From NCBI GenBank assembly GCA_964017125.1, contig OZ024914.1, positions 21,324,282 through 21,388,281 on the forward strand: a DNA stretch of 64,000 bases. Direction: 5' to 3'. The notes below the pieces were generated by a model, which was not told the DNA's origin, ran no database searches, and saw only the letters and a list, made by a program, of their open reading frames with translations. Below, in pieces: positions 47,816-59,665 of the stretch. The position numbers and the translations under genes are program-made. Each line of letters begins with the position of its first letter. Position 1 is the first letter of the stretch. The stretch is from Flabesymbios commensalis. Taxonomy: Eukaryota; Annelida; Polychaeta; Terebellida; Flabelligeridae.

Positions 47816-48535
47816 CTTTAGACTTAGATGTGATCACCCACCCCCACATTTATATAATCGTATACAGTATATTTCGACTTAGTTGCAATCACAAAGAGCC
47901 ACACACCTACATAAAGTTGTACACGAATAGTTGCATTGGCATTGGCCTTTGCCACATTCGCCGGATTACAACCACACTTCAAGTGCTCGTGGCATTTAGA
48001 TGCTGATGGCATGTCCACCATAGTTCCAAAATCTGCAACGTTCCCTTAACCCAACCTCATTCAACCGGACATGGCTGATGAGGAGATACCACAAACGATT
48101 GCTCTAACTCATATACGCCATGTATACTGGCTGTTTCACAAAGCTGAGGTAGGTACAATGGACTCGAGGTTTTTTGTCCTGTCTTCGTGCCTTCACCCTT
48201 CTTCTTTATGCCTCCCATACTGCCCATGTAATCTTCTGTTCTCTGTTTGTAAAAGCAGGGGTTTGGTCACACCCAGTGATGGAGTTGAATGCCAGCAGTG
48301 ATTTTTATCACAGAGACTCAGGGGGTGGCACATACATGTACTTTTGTCACTTCGATCGTTATTTCCAATAAACACTTAAATTTAAAATGGCGGCCATCTT
48401 AGATTTTCTTAATTTGGAGCCATAGCTAATTTCAGAAAGCGTCATATCAGCAAACTTTCTGCCAATTTTGGTGCTTTTAGAATACCACTTGTGTCAAGGT
48501 TTCTTAGTAAACATAACATGGACTTTATGGGACAT
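47816..48535. other. Unassigned; contains AAAATGGCGGCCATCTTAG
   Basis: A short frame from ATG 48071 (MADEEIPQTIALTHIRHVYW) ends at a possible donor GAG|GTAGGT (48148) but has no other support. AAAATGGCGGCCATCTTA at about 48387 belongs to the GCCGCC-motif repeat sequences. Confidence 0.4.
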
Positions 48536-48650
48536 AGAAGGAGAAGAAGGAGAAGAAGGAGAAGAAGAAAAAAAAGAAGAAGACGAAGATGAAGAAGAAA
48601 GAGGAGGAGGAGGAGGAGGACGAGGAGGAGAAGGAGGAAACAATACATGA
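48536..48650 (+). repeat. Polypurine GAAGGA/GAGGAG tract
   Basis: About 110 bp of nearly pure purine on the plus strand: AGAAGGAGAAGAAGG repeats, then GAAGACGAAGATGAAG, then GGAGGAGGAGG. It could adopt triplex (H-DNA) structure. Frames through it give Glu- or Leu-rich nonsense. Confidence 0.9.
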
Positions 48651-49329
48651 CATTATATGCCCTAAACATATAATAGCTAAACAATATAGCTATTAGCATT
48701 CTCGGCATGTCCTTCATGAGAAAATTGCAGCATAATCCAGCACTCATGATATTAACTGTAGTAAGCACCTATCCACCCTGATGGAGATGATCTTATTGTC
48801 ACGCTCACGGTCATAAAATGGTATTTGTCTTGATTGATCTAGGATTTTAATAAATTGACGAAAGCGGGAAGATTTATCTGAAGGAGAATTTAGTAAGCAT
48901 ACAACTAGCTGTTTTTAGAATCCCTGTGATCTCTGGATCCATGATTCATCCTCTCAACGTCCTCACAACGTATCCTTTAAAGCACAATAAACCGTCTTAA
49001 TCAGCATTTTATGGTCCTTATACAACCAGGATATCACAGAGCTTATAATATGTATAGGGTGGGCATAGATTCTTCTTCATCTTAATACTCAGGATTTTCT
49101 TCTGGATCAGCCTTACATAATTTTGTGAATTGACGCGGACTTATCTTCCTATCATCACATTCAAGCCAATTTTTCCAGTAGTCCAGGAGCATATCAAATT
49201 CCGTGCGATTGCAATTAAAAATTAAACCACCTATTCAAATATTTTCGATATAGCACAAGAAAAACAACAGAAAATTGTTATGCTAATGAAAAACTAAAAC
49301 GTACTTACATATGTAAATCAGCTTAATTT
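48651..49329. other. Unassigned sequence
   Basis: No gene or repeat was recognised. Confidence 0.4.
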
Positions 49330-49504
49330 TACGTCACTAATGTCATTGATTGTAATATATCGTCAAGCTAAAGCAATGGCCTAAGTCATGTCATTTTTTG
49401 ATGAAAATGAGTAAGGCATACCATTAGATCCAAAATTTGCTTTTGCGTCCGCCTAGATGGAGGTTAGAAAACCCATAAATAATAAATAAAGGTGCTATAG
49501 GCCT

Positions 49505-49620
49505 ATAACATAATGGCCTAAGTCAAAGATGACTTAGGCCAAAATGTAACTTTGACTTAGGCCAATTTTTATCTTGCTAGGATCTAACTATTTTGACTTA
49601 GGCCAAATTAGTGCAATGAC
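49505..49620. repeat. GACTTAGGCCA repeats with a 28-bp palindrome
   Basis: TGGCCTAAGTCA followed by AAGA and TGACTTAGGCCA forms a perfect dyad at about 49513-49540. Two more TGACTTAGGCCAA copies follow at about 49552 and 49593. Confidence 0.85.
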
Positions 49621-50530
49621 ATCTATAGGCCAATATTATATCCCACGTATGCATAGGCCTAGGCCTACACCAACTGAAAGGCAGCAGTTTTGAAATGACG
49701 CTTCAACAACTGGCATCGGGTATTAATTACTATAACCACCTAATCCAGTATGTGTTTTGGTTGAAGGACGGGCGAGAGAGGCCACCTAACTTCATGTATA
49801 TGGCCTCAATAACTGTTTAAGACACCCCGAATTTGCTATAGAAGCATATAGGCCTATGTATCTAATCACTGTAGATATATTATATGTTCTAAATGATATA
49901 TAATCGAGTGGTCCTATCTGGTACAAGGCGTGCCTATTAACATTTGAAATAAATATCATCTGTGGCCCATCTTTTTCACCCCCTTGGACATGACGGGCCA
50001 TAGTAGACTGTATAACCGTGTCCATACCCTTATTGGGCCTTAAACTAAACCGGCAATAGAGTGTTTGACATCTCAGGTCTTTCACGTAGGACCGAATGCC
50101 CTTAACTATCGCTAATCTGGAACTATCCGACCCGAGAATAGCGGAGCTGTGTTTTGTTTAGCTAAACACGCATCTTTGGACGTCTGGGATGTCTGGGGGT
50201 TAATCTCCTAGACATGCCCAGAACCCCTTATCGAGCGGGTGAAGAAAACACACTTTCAATAACCCACCATGCCCTATCACCCTCCCTCACGTCATCATAT
50301 GTACATCATCCATCTCATCAAAGGACGACATGTTTTCACTGTAATACAATGTCACTTAAGTGACCATGAGTGCCGAAAAGTGACGTTATGCAAATTATAC
50401 TACTATACTACTATAAGCGGTGCGACAAGATGACAACTGTTCAAGCCAGTCTGTGGGAAAATTGTTTGTGGTTCACCAGGTCTACTAGGCCACTACAAAG
50501 GGACATATTTTTGTTTTTTCCCTGGTAGGT

Positions 50531-51642
50531 TATTGAGACGGAACACATTAGGGAGCACAATCATTATTGTGATAGAGAAACGATATTTATTGTGATGGAG
50601 AAACTTTAATTATTGTGAGGGAGCACAATAACATTGAGAGGGAATACAATAGTAGACACAATAATTACTGTGAGGGAACACAATACTTATTATTGTGAGG
50701 GAGGACAAAAAATCTTGTGAGGAAGCACAATATTATCGTGAGAGAAAACAAAATTATTGTGAGGGAACACAATATTATTGTGAGGGAACACAATTATTAT
50801 TGTGAGGAACACAATATTATTGTGAGAGAATACAATATTATTGTGAGGAGCATAATATTATTGTGAGGGAATACAAGAATAATGATGAGAGAACACAATA
50901 TTAATGTCAGGGAACACATTGATAGTGGTGAGGGGACACAATAATTATTGTGAGGGAACACAATAGGAAAAACAGTATTATTATGAGAGAACACAATATT
51001 ATTGTGAGGGAACACAATCATTTTTTGAAGTAACATAATATTAATGTGAGGTAATATTATAGTGAGGGATCACAACAATTATTGTCAATGGACACAAAAT
51101 TAATGTGAGGGAATATTATTGTGAGGGAACACAAAAATTATTGTGTGGGGACACAGTATTAATGTGAGGGAATATTGTGCGGGAACACAATAATCATTGT
51201 AAGGGGACACAATATTATTGTGAAGGAACACAATAATTATTGTGAGGGAACATAATAAATATTGCGAGGGAATAAAAAACATATTGTGAGGGAGCACAAT
51301 AATCATTTGAGGGAACACAATAATTATTGTGAGGGAACACAATAATTATTGTGAGGTAACATAGCATTATTGAGAGGGGATACCAATCATTGTCAGAGAA
51401 CATATTTTTATTGTGAGGGAGCACACTAATTTATGTGAGGGAACACAATAATATTGTGAATGAACACAATATTATTGTGAGGGAACACAATATTGTTGTG
51501 AGTGGACGCAATAATTATTGTGAGGGAGCACAATAATATTGTGAGGAAACAAAATAATTATTGTGCGGGAACAAAATAATTATTGTGATGGGACACACTA
51601 TTATTGTGAGGGAACACAATTGTATTGTGAGGGAGTTACTGA
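50531..51642. repeat. Minisatellite of ~21-22-bp dyad units (ATTGTG...CACAAT)
   Basis: Tandem units pair ATTATTGTG with CACAATAAT around a central AGGGAA. Each unit is therefore an interrupted palindrome, and neighbouring units overlap into a second dyad (CACAATAATTATTGTG). It covers about 1.1 kb with many single-base and length variants. The unit is unrelated to the CCGTTATAACGG array but has the same length class and symmetry. Confidence 0.95.
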
Positions 51643-52320
51643 AGGTCACCAAGTGTGTACTGGTTTCACTGAACTCATAGCTGTTGTTATAGTTACTGAA
51701 ACTCACTGTCTACGGATGCATTTGTCTGAATAGTTAGAGATGTGAATTTCGTTGGCATAAAGCATGATACATTCAATAAGACGATAACTGTCTGATAAAT
51801 TACAACCTTTTCAAGACAACACTAATGTTATTAAAATAAATAGATTTTAAGGTTACAAAATAGATGTTTATAAATTTCAGAGCAAATGAGGAAATTTAGT
51901 ATGATTATTCTATTACAACAGGATAGTTAGATGTTCTTACATGTTTGAATACTGAAATATGTTTAAAAATATCCCATATAAATGACAATTATAACAACAA
52001 TTTAGAGTATGTCAAGGGAGTGTAAATATTTGGAATTTGGTCAAAGTCAAAATGATATTAATGCAAAAATGACCTAAGTCATTACTGGCTATTTTTGAAG
52101 GGTGTATTAATAATATTAAAATTTTTAAATTTTATAACATAAATTGTTTTTAAACCCTATAAATTGTGTTTGTAAGGCTAGTGTGCAGAAAATAAATAGT
52201 TTTTTTTAGATTTACTCAGAATGGTAAAATATGTCTTATGCCATTTTTGCTTTAGCGTGACGATATACAAATATTTACATTACACAAGAAAACCCAAATG
52301 GTTAATCAATAAATAAAAAT

Positions 52321-52586
52321 GTGACCCGCCACGCGGAAGGGGCGGTGAGATCCAAATTTTCAAAATTGATAGTTTTAGTTGATTTAAAGGCCGTGTTTTT
52401 TCCTGTTTCTTCAAATGCATATACTTTATTACTTTTTGTTTTATCATGTTTATGAGATGTTAATTTGTTTAAATATAGTTATGTATATTATACATAATCA
52501 TTAAAATTAAATTTTAAATTACGTCATAAATTATTATAATTGTAACAAAGCCGCTGGGACTATTGTCTACTCGCATGGCGGGTCAC
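52321..52586. mobile_element. MITE with GTGACCCGCCAYGCG ends
   Basis: GTGACCCGCCACGCG (52321-52335) and CGCATGGCGGGTCAC (52572-52586) are inverted ends with one mismatch, around 266 bp of AT-rich DNA. No coding capacity and no obvious target duplication. Confidence 0.8.
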
Positions 52587-53948
52587 AACATTTTTTTAAT
52601 GTTCTCAGTTTTTTCGTCAAATTTTAAAAATCCCCTCCTCGCCGAAAAAAAGGCTTACAACAAAAAATTATTGCTTAGGAGACCTCGTCACATACGGAGT
52701 GTTGATTTTATAGTACATGAAATAAAAAGTAATGTCTTTGATTGTCGGCTTAGTGGAGCGTTCCTGCCATCTCGTTTAAAATAAGCTCTCACACTGTGTG
52801 TAACAAAGTCAGTTGCTGATTTATTAAGTGTGGGTCAACTGTGTTGTATTGCTTAGTGCTCCAACAAAATGTGCATGCCATTGAGAGACGTGTATACATA
52901 CACACACAATACATCAACCAGTTGAGGAACCATCTGCGACGTTGACTTGACAATGAACCAACAAGCGGCTAATTAATGTATTGTGCTTGCTTTGAACACC
53001 ATGTTTGCCGAATATTGTAAATACATTAGTGGGGTCACTATGTGATGAGATAACAACACTGCATTAAATATCTGTTGAACAGCCCTGAATACACCGTAAA
53101 TAATGAGAAAGTCCTGTTATTACTATGGTCACGACCCGTATTGTTTCACTAGTCGTCAAATTGATTTCAATTGCATTCTAAAATAACGCACATACAAGTC
53201 GACAGTATAGTAATGGTAATTTACCTACAAGGCTTGCTTGTAAAGCCTTGTTCAGTAAAATAGAAAAGCCTTTGCAGAATCATTCCATAAATCAGACAAA
53301 TCTGATGGAGCAATGGCAGGACTGCGCTGAGGCTGATTGGTCAATGTAGCGAAAATGCCAGATATTTCGCTTGACATGCTTATTTTGATTACACGTCTGT
53401 CATTCTTCGTCAGGAAACAAATTGAAATGTCCAACATAATGATAAGGACTCTAAAACATTTAGACGGTATTTTTACCGCGTGAATTATAACTCTGTTCAA
53501 GTTCTTCATTAGAATAGAGCGGCATTATCCAGACCCATTTGTTTTTTTCACAGCCTATGAAATAATAGCTTTGAATATTTTAACATGTTGACAGAAAGGT
53601 ATACTTATTAAATTTTGAACACTGTTCGTTTAATATATTTTTTTTCTTCCATCTTAAACTTGAATTGCGAACACAATTTCCTGATTCAAATGAAATAAAA
53701 GCATATATTTTCTTTAAAAATATATAAACAAAATATAAACAAAATACCCCCTCTCCTAAAAGTAGCCCCCCCCCCCATAAAAAAGTCGAAGCCATTATTT
53801 AGTCCATCTAAAAAGGTAAAAGTTTGCTGTTTGGTTTTTCCACTGATTAGTAGAGTGTATTGCATCAATTTTAATCAGTTAATTATTAGTATTCAATTTT
53901 ATTTGATACCAGTTTATAAGGGTAGTTTTTTAAACTAGGTCCACGAAC
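52587..53948. other. Unassigned; poly-C tract near 53766-53777
   Basis: A frame at 52563-52784 starts inside the MITE end and has no motifs. No gene was recognised in the remainder. Confidence 0.4.
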
Positions 53949-54041
53949 TTACCCCTTTCAGCGCGGGGATCGTCTTTATTACGTCAGAATCTGCCGGCAG
54001 ATTCTGACGTATAAAGACGGTCCCCGCACTGAAAGAATTAA
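53949..54041. mobile_element. 93-bp near-perfect palindrome, TTAA type
   Basis: The left arm (TTACCCCTTTCAGCGCGGGG, ATCGTCTTTATTACGTCAGA, ATCTGCCGG) is mirrored almost base for base by the right arm, which ends in ACTGAAAGAATTAA. The outer bases and CCCTTTCA start resemble the TTAA elements of 36087 and 6238, so it is probably a minimal member. As RNA or single strand it would form a hairpin of about 45 bp. Confidence 0.88.
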
Positions 54042-54277
54042 ACTTTTTCTAATGGGCGTGGACCCATAACATAGGTATTCAAATGAAGCAGAAAGAGGTA
54101 ACTAAAACATTTATGATTTCAAATTGAACAAAAACCCTTTCGTCTCCATGATTTATATAAACTAATTGAGCGTTGTAAGGGTTGAGGTGCTGTAGTCTTC
54201 AAATTTAGGATATGGATGATAACCAACAGACACTCTACAGTACATCTCGTGCTTGTGAACTCCGTCCTGCGTGTGAG

Positions 54278-54311
54278 AGAGCACGATCTTGCCTAGGGAA
54301 GATCGTGCTCT
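54278..54311. repeat. Perfect 13-bp hairpin
   Basis: AGAGCACGATCTT (54278-54290) and AAGATCGTGCTCT (54299-54311) flank an 8-nt loop, GCCTAGGG. The surroundings are unassigned. A terminator-like role has no meaning in this genome type. Confidence 0.9.
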
Positions 54312-54353
54312 GCATTGAGATTAAATTGCCTTTGTTGTCCCTAAATAAACCAG

Positions 54354-54491
54354 GTCAATCAATAATCAAAAGTTCAGAGGCGCACATGTCATTAGAATCA
54401 CCATGTATCAAAATAATTTCCGGAATTTTAAGATTGTTTGGGCATTACCACGGGTCCGTATGGTCACAGGAAGAGCATTCCACAAGTTGTT
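54354..54491 (-). mobile_element. Short LINE 3' end fragment (L2/CR1-like)
   Basis: TCAATCAATAATCAA, then AGAGGCGCAC, then AATTTCCGGAATTTTAAGAT, TGTTTGGGCATTAC and GGAAGAGCATTCCA match the 3' end of the LINE at 35262-35465, with internal deletions of the UTR. Confidence 0.82.
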
Positions 54492-55593
54492 TTCTAATAT
54501 CTTATCTTGGTATATAAAATATAATTATATTGGAAGCTCTGACTCTTAAAACCATAGTGTGAAGAATTCGCTGTATGTTTTAAACTTGTTCTTTGACATT
54601 ATTCCTCAAACATAATTCTAATAATTGTTGCTAATTTGTTTTTAAGCTATTTTGTCATTCTGATCAAAATAAAATATATTTAATCGGAATCGGTGACGAT
54701 GAAAACCCTACTGTGGATACTTTAATTGAGATTTAAAGTTGATTAATTTGCTGAAACAATGTTTGAAGCTTTATTTTCGGCAATGGCGGATAATTTTCAT
54801 CTTTTGTGCTACGTAAATACAAAAATTCAAATGTCATACAACACTTTTTTTATATAAGGCCCTCTTGTAAGCTAAATTGATCATTTTACGCTGAACTGTG
54901 TTGAAAATAATATCATATTCTAGGACGGCGCCCGTCTTGAAAAAAAGCCAACACGGGTATTGGTTAGGAGACTCTTATTTTTTTCATTTATTCCTTTATC
55001 ATTTCTAAAAAAATCTGCGATTCTGTTACAGGAGGTTATAAGCCAACGTTCCTGCGTGTTTCAAAGCTGATTTGTAGTGTGATAATAAAAATGTAAAATA
55101 AAACGAACATAATCGGGATCGGTGGATAACTGGTTAACGACCAACTTGTCTTTAGTTTGAGATGCAGCACGCGAGGCAACCAACAGAAACATAGAAATAA
55201 CCTGAATTGATGCAAGATAGCATAATGTGCAAACTTTAATTGGTAAGATTTGATGATGTACCCTGGCTTATGTTATTATAACAATCGGCACCACAGCACC
55301 ATTACAAACATCTAACACACCAGACCTACTACCACGGTGTCTACAAGGCGGCATGCAAAATTAATAAACGCAGTGGGGGCTTTATCAAAATATTTAAAGT
55401 TTTTAATGTTCATGATGCGTGTTCATGACGTGTGTCTATAGTTGACAACCTAATCAGGCAAGCAACACGCTCGCTTGTGATAAAGAGTAGGACGGGGACA
55501 CCTATAGTGGTCGGGGATGCAACCAACTCTCAAGTCTATAAATTTAAAAGAGATCATGCATAATAAACACAATGCGTAGGAATACTGCTGAGG
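54492..55593. other. Unassigned sequence
   Basis: No gene. TCGGAATCGGTGACGATGAA (about 54684) and TCGGGATCGGTGGATAACTG (about 55113) hint at an old duplication with similar flanks (GATAATAAAAATGTAAAATAAAACG / TGATCAAAATAAAATATATTT). Confidence 0.45.
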
Positions 55594-55835
55594 GGAATTA
55601 ACCACTAACGCGAGCGCGATCAGGCACGCGACGTGGGACGCGACGACAGACGCGACAATCGCGTACCTGTCCACACACCAACGCGACTACTGACGCGACG
55701 TCCAACGGAGCATATGAGGCACGACGGCCGGCGCGACGAAAATGTAACAGTTGCCTATCGCGCTCGCGTGAGTCGTCGCACTGGTATGTTGTGCCAATGA
55801 TCACATAGTGTGTTTGAAAAACCGACGTTGGTGTG
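55594..55835. mobile_element. CpG-rich element (GCGACGACAGACG type), copy 2
   Basis: AACCACTAACGCGAGCGCGA at the left is loosely mirrored by TCGCGCTCGCGTGAG near 55758. The body shares many CpG-rich blocks with 47574-47815, including CTGTCCACACACCAACGCG. It is clearly compositionally foreign to its AT-rich surroundings. Confidence 0.7.
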
Positions 55836-56640
55836 TTTGACGCTTTAGAGGCACTTATTTTTATTTACAATGGGCCGACATATAGTCTAGTGGCAAAATT
55901 AAGAAATATCACAGCATGCTCAGTGGGGGGGGGGGGGGTAGGCCTAGTTTTTTACCATACGGAAAACATTTTTTGATAGAACAATCTATACCGATGGACA
56001 CAGAAAAGTGCGGTTCCCATTGCCGGAAACTGATCTTTCATTTTTTATTATGGAAAATAGGCAGGCATTGACCACAACAACATTTCTTCAATAACTTTAA
56101 AACTGATTGTCATAGACACATTTACATGGTGTCTATTACTACATTTTCATGGTCAAGGATTAAGATGTGAAAAATAATTATCGTGCTGGTTTGATGCTGG
56201 TCCACTGTCGCAAACGGTGGACCAGCATTGTACCGGGATGGTATGATAACTCGTGTTTGTTCTGTATGTATGTGAGCGTTCAGATTCATATGACCTTGAT
56301 GATGTAGGCTATTGTTCAGCAGACACGACACATTGGCCTAGTGTTGTCTTGGTGCCGGACCAGCGTCTCTTGTTTGCTGAGTGACCGGATGACGAAAAAA
56401 AAATTAACTTTTATATTGTCATGATTTTAATACTATTTATGTTTTCAACTCCTATAAAATAATCAAATACTAGTAATAACAACCTACAAATGTTTCATTT
56501 AGATATAGCATATTTTTTTCTTCTCATGTCTTACATCATAGTTTTGTTTTTTCCGTTATGTACTGTAAATTGTATATGTATTGTGAATGTATATATATAT
56601 GAAATCTGAAAAAACAAAAAGTAAGAAAAACAAAAAAATA
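55836..56640. other. Unassigned; hairpin at 56193-56228 and poly-G at ~55925
   Basis: ATGCTGGTCCAC and GTGGACCAGCAT form a perfect 12-bp stem around TGTCGCAAACG. The stretch 56016-56156 (ATTGCCGGAAA...CATGGTCAAGG) resembles 56664-56750 (ATTGCCGGAAATTCA...CCATGACCAG), a weak direct repeat. Confidence 0.6.
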
Positions 56641-57170
56641 ATTAGAATGCTAATTAGGCAGCCATTGCCGGAAATTCATTTTCTCGCGGTAACTTTGAAA
56701 CCAATTGAAATAGATACATGTATGCCCATGACCAGATATGTGTGACTGTTATGCTAAAAAATGAATGTTGCTTATATTTATAAATGTCATATATTGTGTT
56801 AAATGAAATAATTTACCAGGAATTTCATAAATATGTGTGTATTTGACCTGGGTTGAAATCTGAAACATTGTCCTTTGCTCGGCATCTTAGTATGATTTTG
56901 TTATCCACTTGGTTTTACATGTGCTGAGTTCGAATATGTTGGATAACATTCGATATTTGGCGACCTTCACCTTCAAATTAACAAAACACACAATGGGCGC
57001 CAGTACGATAGCGCAGCTGGGTGTTCTAATTGATTACACTGTAAAATGTGTTATTATAGGAATATTCATGAGTTTGGCCAATAGGAAAATGCCTAAGAAG
57101 AATGGTGTCTTTGACATTCTAATCCACTTGGTCAGACCAAGAAATAAACATGGCCAAAAAGTGTAATTCT
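56641..57170. repeat. Solo arm related to fold-back B
   Basis: AAATATGTGTGTATTTGACC, GGGTTGAAATCTGAAACATT, GTCCTTTGCTCGGCA, ACTTGGTTTTACAT, GCTGAGTTCGAATATGTTGG and CACACAATGGGCGCC align in order with 28575-28715 of the fold-back B left arm (AAATATGAAACATTGAACTT, TTTGCTCTGCAATTAAGAC, GCTGACTTCGAATCTGTCGG). It is a decayed third copy of the arm. Confidence 0.65.
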
Positions 57171-57198
57171 GATACAATTAACAGTAAGTCAGCTACAT

Positions 57199-57441
57199 TT
57201 AACCCTTTAACCGCCAGAATATTCGATTGGAATTTTCGCCCACTTGAAGTTGTGGCTCGCTAACGCGATCCACAACTTCAAGTGAGTGAAAATTATTCAG
57301 ATTTTACAAAATGGAGGTCAACAAATTTTAAATCTTGCTGATTATTGCCACTTTTTATCTTTGGCAGGTTTAAAAGCTGATAATTATGTAATGTGCTATA
57401 AAAAAAACGAATATGGACGGCACCGGCGGTTAAAGGGTTAA
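57199..57441. mobile_element. TTAA-flanked MITE, subfamily A, best-preserved copy
   Basis: A 243-bp element with perfect TTAA on both sides (57199-57202, 57438-57441) and ends CCCTTTAACCGCC / GGCGGTTAAAGGG. The hairpin CCACTTGAAGTTGTGG/CTCGC...GCGATCCACAACTTCAAGTG is near the left end. ACAAAATGGAGGTCAAC is shared with the other two copies. Confidence 0.9.
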
Positions 57442-58798
57442 TGGAGGGTGGTGAGGACCAAAGAGGGGTTTGACTTCATCACTAGCCCTTAAAAGCTAAT
57501 TTTCTTATCCCATGTGGATATTTAGGCCTTCAATTATGTAAAAAATGCACACAAATTATTATTATCAACAACCAAACTCTACCGCGGACAGTATTGTCTG
57601 GTCTGGTGAGATATATTGACTGCCCCAGTTAGCTTATAATAGCTGTATTATACATGTATATCCCATAAAACATAATATTTAAACTCTATATTGGTTTATG
57701 TTGGTCCAGCGTTATAGACTGTGAAACAGCATCGAGTCAGTGTATTGTGCTGACTGGGACTGCATTCACTGTAAGAACGATGACCCAGTGTGACGTGAGA
57801 GCTTGCCATCTGGCTACTACGTTTACTTGCATATATTATGTGCGAGTGTGAGATGGACTGATCTCACCATACATCTCGAGTGAAAGCACACAGCATGAAT
57901 GTGATAATTAAATAAATTTATGTTGTCGCTAGTGCGATAATAATATAATGTGGATCCATTCCATAATCAGGTAATGTATGCAAAGACAATCAGCGTCTGA
58001 AGAAGATACAGAATGTTGTCGTCAAAATATTTTTTCATTAATAATATTAATATCTACTAATGACATTTAATACAACTAATATAATTTACAATTATGGACG
58101 GTCATTTCTTTTTAATTGTGTTATAGAAGAAAAAAAAGAAGTCACAGGAGAAGCGCGCTTTATCACATCTAATTTCCGGGCAATACAATAACGTCGGGAC
58201 TGGGATTTCCTGACTCGGTCACGTCTTGTGTGTCATGTTTTGTGCTGGTGAACATGGTAATTCTGCTGGAGCTTATTTATTATACTCCCTAATAGTCCTA
58301 TGCAAAACCAGAATGCAGTAACTTCTTAATTGTAAAAGTAAGCAGTCACTGCTTTCCAGCTTTGCACGAAGCTACAGCAGTAAGCCATGAATAGGCCTGA
58401 TGTGTATTCATATCCGATTAGTAAAGGTCATCCATGAATTGCCCGGGAAGTGGCAGATTTAGCTGAGGACTTGGCCGGTGTGCAGTGATTAGTTATATGG
58501 CTGATTATGAGGAGATAGATGTGGGCCAAGGGCTCCGACGTTAAATATTCAATTGCAAGTTTAATATTCCCCTGAACTGTTCGGAAAAAACAAACAGATC
58601 AGTATATGCTTTACACTTACAAAATCGACCGTCGCTCCCTTTAATTTGATGTTTGGAAAAGGTATCGACCTCGATTATGTTTTTTAGAACTGTTTATTTA
58701 GAGCACACAAAAAAAAAAAAATTTTGTTCAAAAAGTAAAAATTAAGTATATATTGCATTCTTTTCTTATATGTACATAGGCCTACTTATTAAATACCT
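57442..58798. other. Unassigned sequence
   Basis: Possible remnants of the CCAGCAAACACA family lie near 57690-57760 (TTATGTTGGTCCAGCG, TGTATTGTGCTGACTGGGA). A short frame before CATG|GTAATT at about 58257 has no support as an exon. No gene. Confidence 0.4.
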
Positions 58799-59046
58799 AT
58801 AACCCTTATGCTGCCGAATTGTTCCGGACAATTTTTCATTCATTTGAAGCTGGAATTGCTAACGCAATATCCAGCTCCAAATGACGAAAAACAATTAGAT
58901 ATATGCAAAAATATACCTCTTCAAAATGTAATTATTAGACTAACTAACCATCTTCCACAAAACATTTTAGAAATTTGCGTTGAATTTATTTTGTTTGGAA
59001 TTTGCCGGGAAACGGATATATACGGTCCCGGCAGGATAAGGGGTAA
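58799..59046. mobile_element. TTAA-type MITE, subfamily B, decayed ends
   Basis: Ends ATAACCCTTATGCTGCCG and CCGGCAGGATAAGGGGTAA; each TTAA has one change. The hairpin CATTTGAAGCTGGAATTGC/GCAATATCCAGCTCCAAATG matches 45343-45402. GGATATATACGG lies at about 59014-59025 and GGATATATACGGGG at about 45194, inverted in position. Confidence 0.75.
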
Positions 59047-59665
59047 TAATGGCCACATTTGTTGCGGGATTGTTGTATTGTTCAGGCTATTATTTATCAA
59101 GGTCGTTGACCACAGTATCTATCAAGAGCAATTTTTTCTCAAACGTCACGCAAATTCTCTGCTGGTCAGAAATAATGATAATTTTTAAATTATTTATCAA
59201 GGCCGTATGAGTTATTTTGTTTCTTACCATGTTATTTGCAGTAGCGCAACTTTTATTTAATGACATGTATCACGGAACGGGCAGATTATACAAATGTTAC
59301 CCATATTTTCGCCAATTTGGACTCTCCATGTGCTGCTCGTTCTAACCCTACACATTATGCGTATAATCAGTGTTAATATTTAGGAAAAACTGATCCGCCA
59401 CAATTTCTAAAATATTGAAGCATTGTTATATAAAACTGTGGAAAATGTTTTGTCCTGCATGCACCCTTTATGCATTTTAATGTCGTTTAATAATTGTAAA
59501 AAAAATATATTGCTCCTCGGGATAGACGGTTCACAGTTATATAAATTGAGGGCTATTCTTTCGTCTAATTTGTATGCCTTCTTCTCAATGGTAGGCCTAA
59601 TCATTAAGCAGCCCTCGCCGAGGCGGACTGCTTACTGTATTGCATACGGTCCACCGCCGCCATAT
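59047..59665. other. Unassigned sequence
   Basis: No gene or repeat was recognised. A frame at 59423-59695 lacks motifs. Confidence 0.4.

Larger units (their letters stand above)
49330..52290. mobile_element. Diverged fold-back structure C with minisatellite core
   Basis: Left-arm phrases TATATCGTCAAGCTAAAGCA (49353), ATGGCCTAAGTCAT, TGACTTAGGCCAATTTTTATC (about 49550) and ATTTTGACTTAGGCCAAATT (about 49590) reappear inverted on the right: TTTGCTTTAGCGTGACGATAT (about 52246), ATGTCTTATGCCAT, GCAAAAATGACCTAAGTCA (about 52062) and TTTGGTCAAAGTCAAAATG (about 52037). The arms are short (about 300 bp each) and degenerate. The core is the minisatellite at 50531-51642. The layout parallels fold-back A. 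Confidence 0.55.

Noticed and set aside
48071-48148. Possible first exon MADEEIPQTIALTHIRHVYW with donor GAG|GTAGGT
   Set aside because: No acceptor-exon partner with an open frame could be identified and there is no motif support. I judged it chance.
48442-48768. Leucine-rich minus-strand frame resembling a membrane protein
   Set aside because: It is the complement of the polypurine tract.
50797-51706. Minus-strand frames with SLTIILVFPHNN repeats
   Set aside because: Products of the ATTGTG/CACAAT minisatellite.
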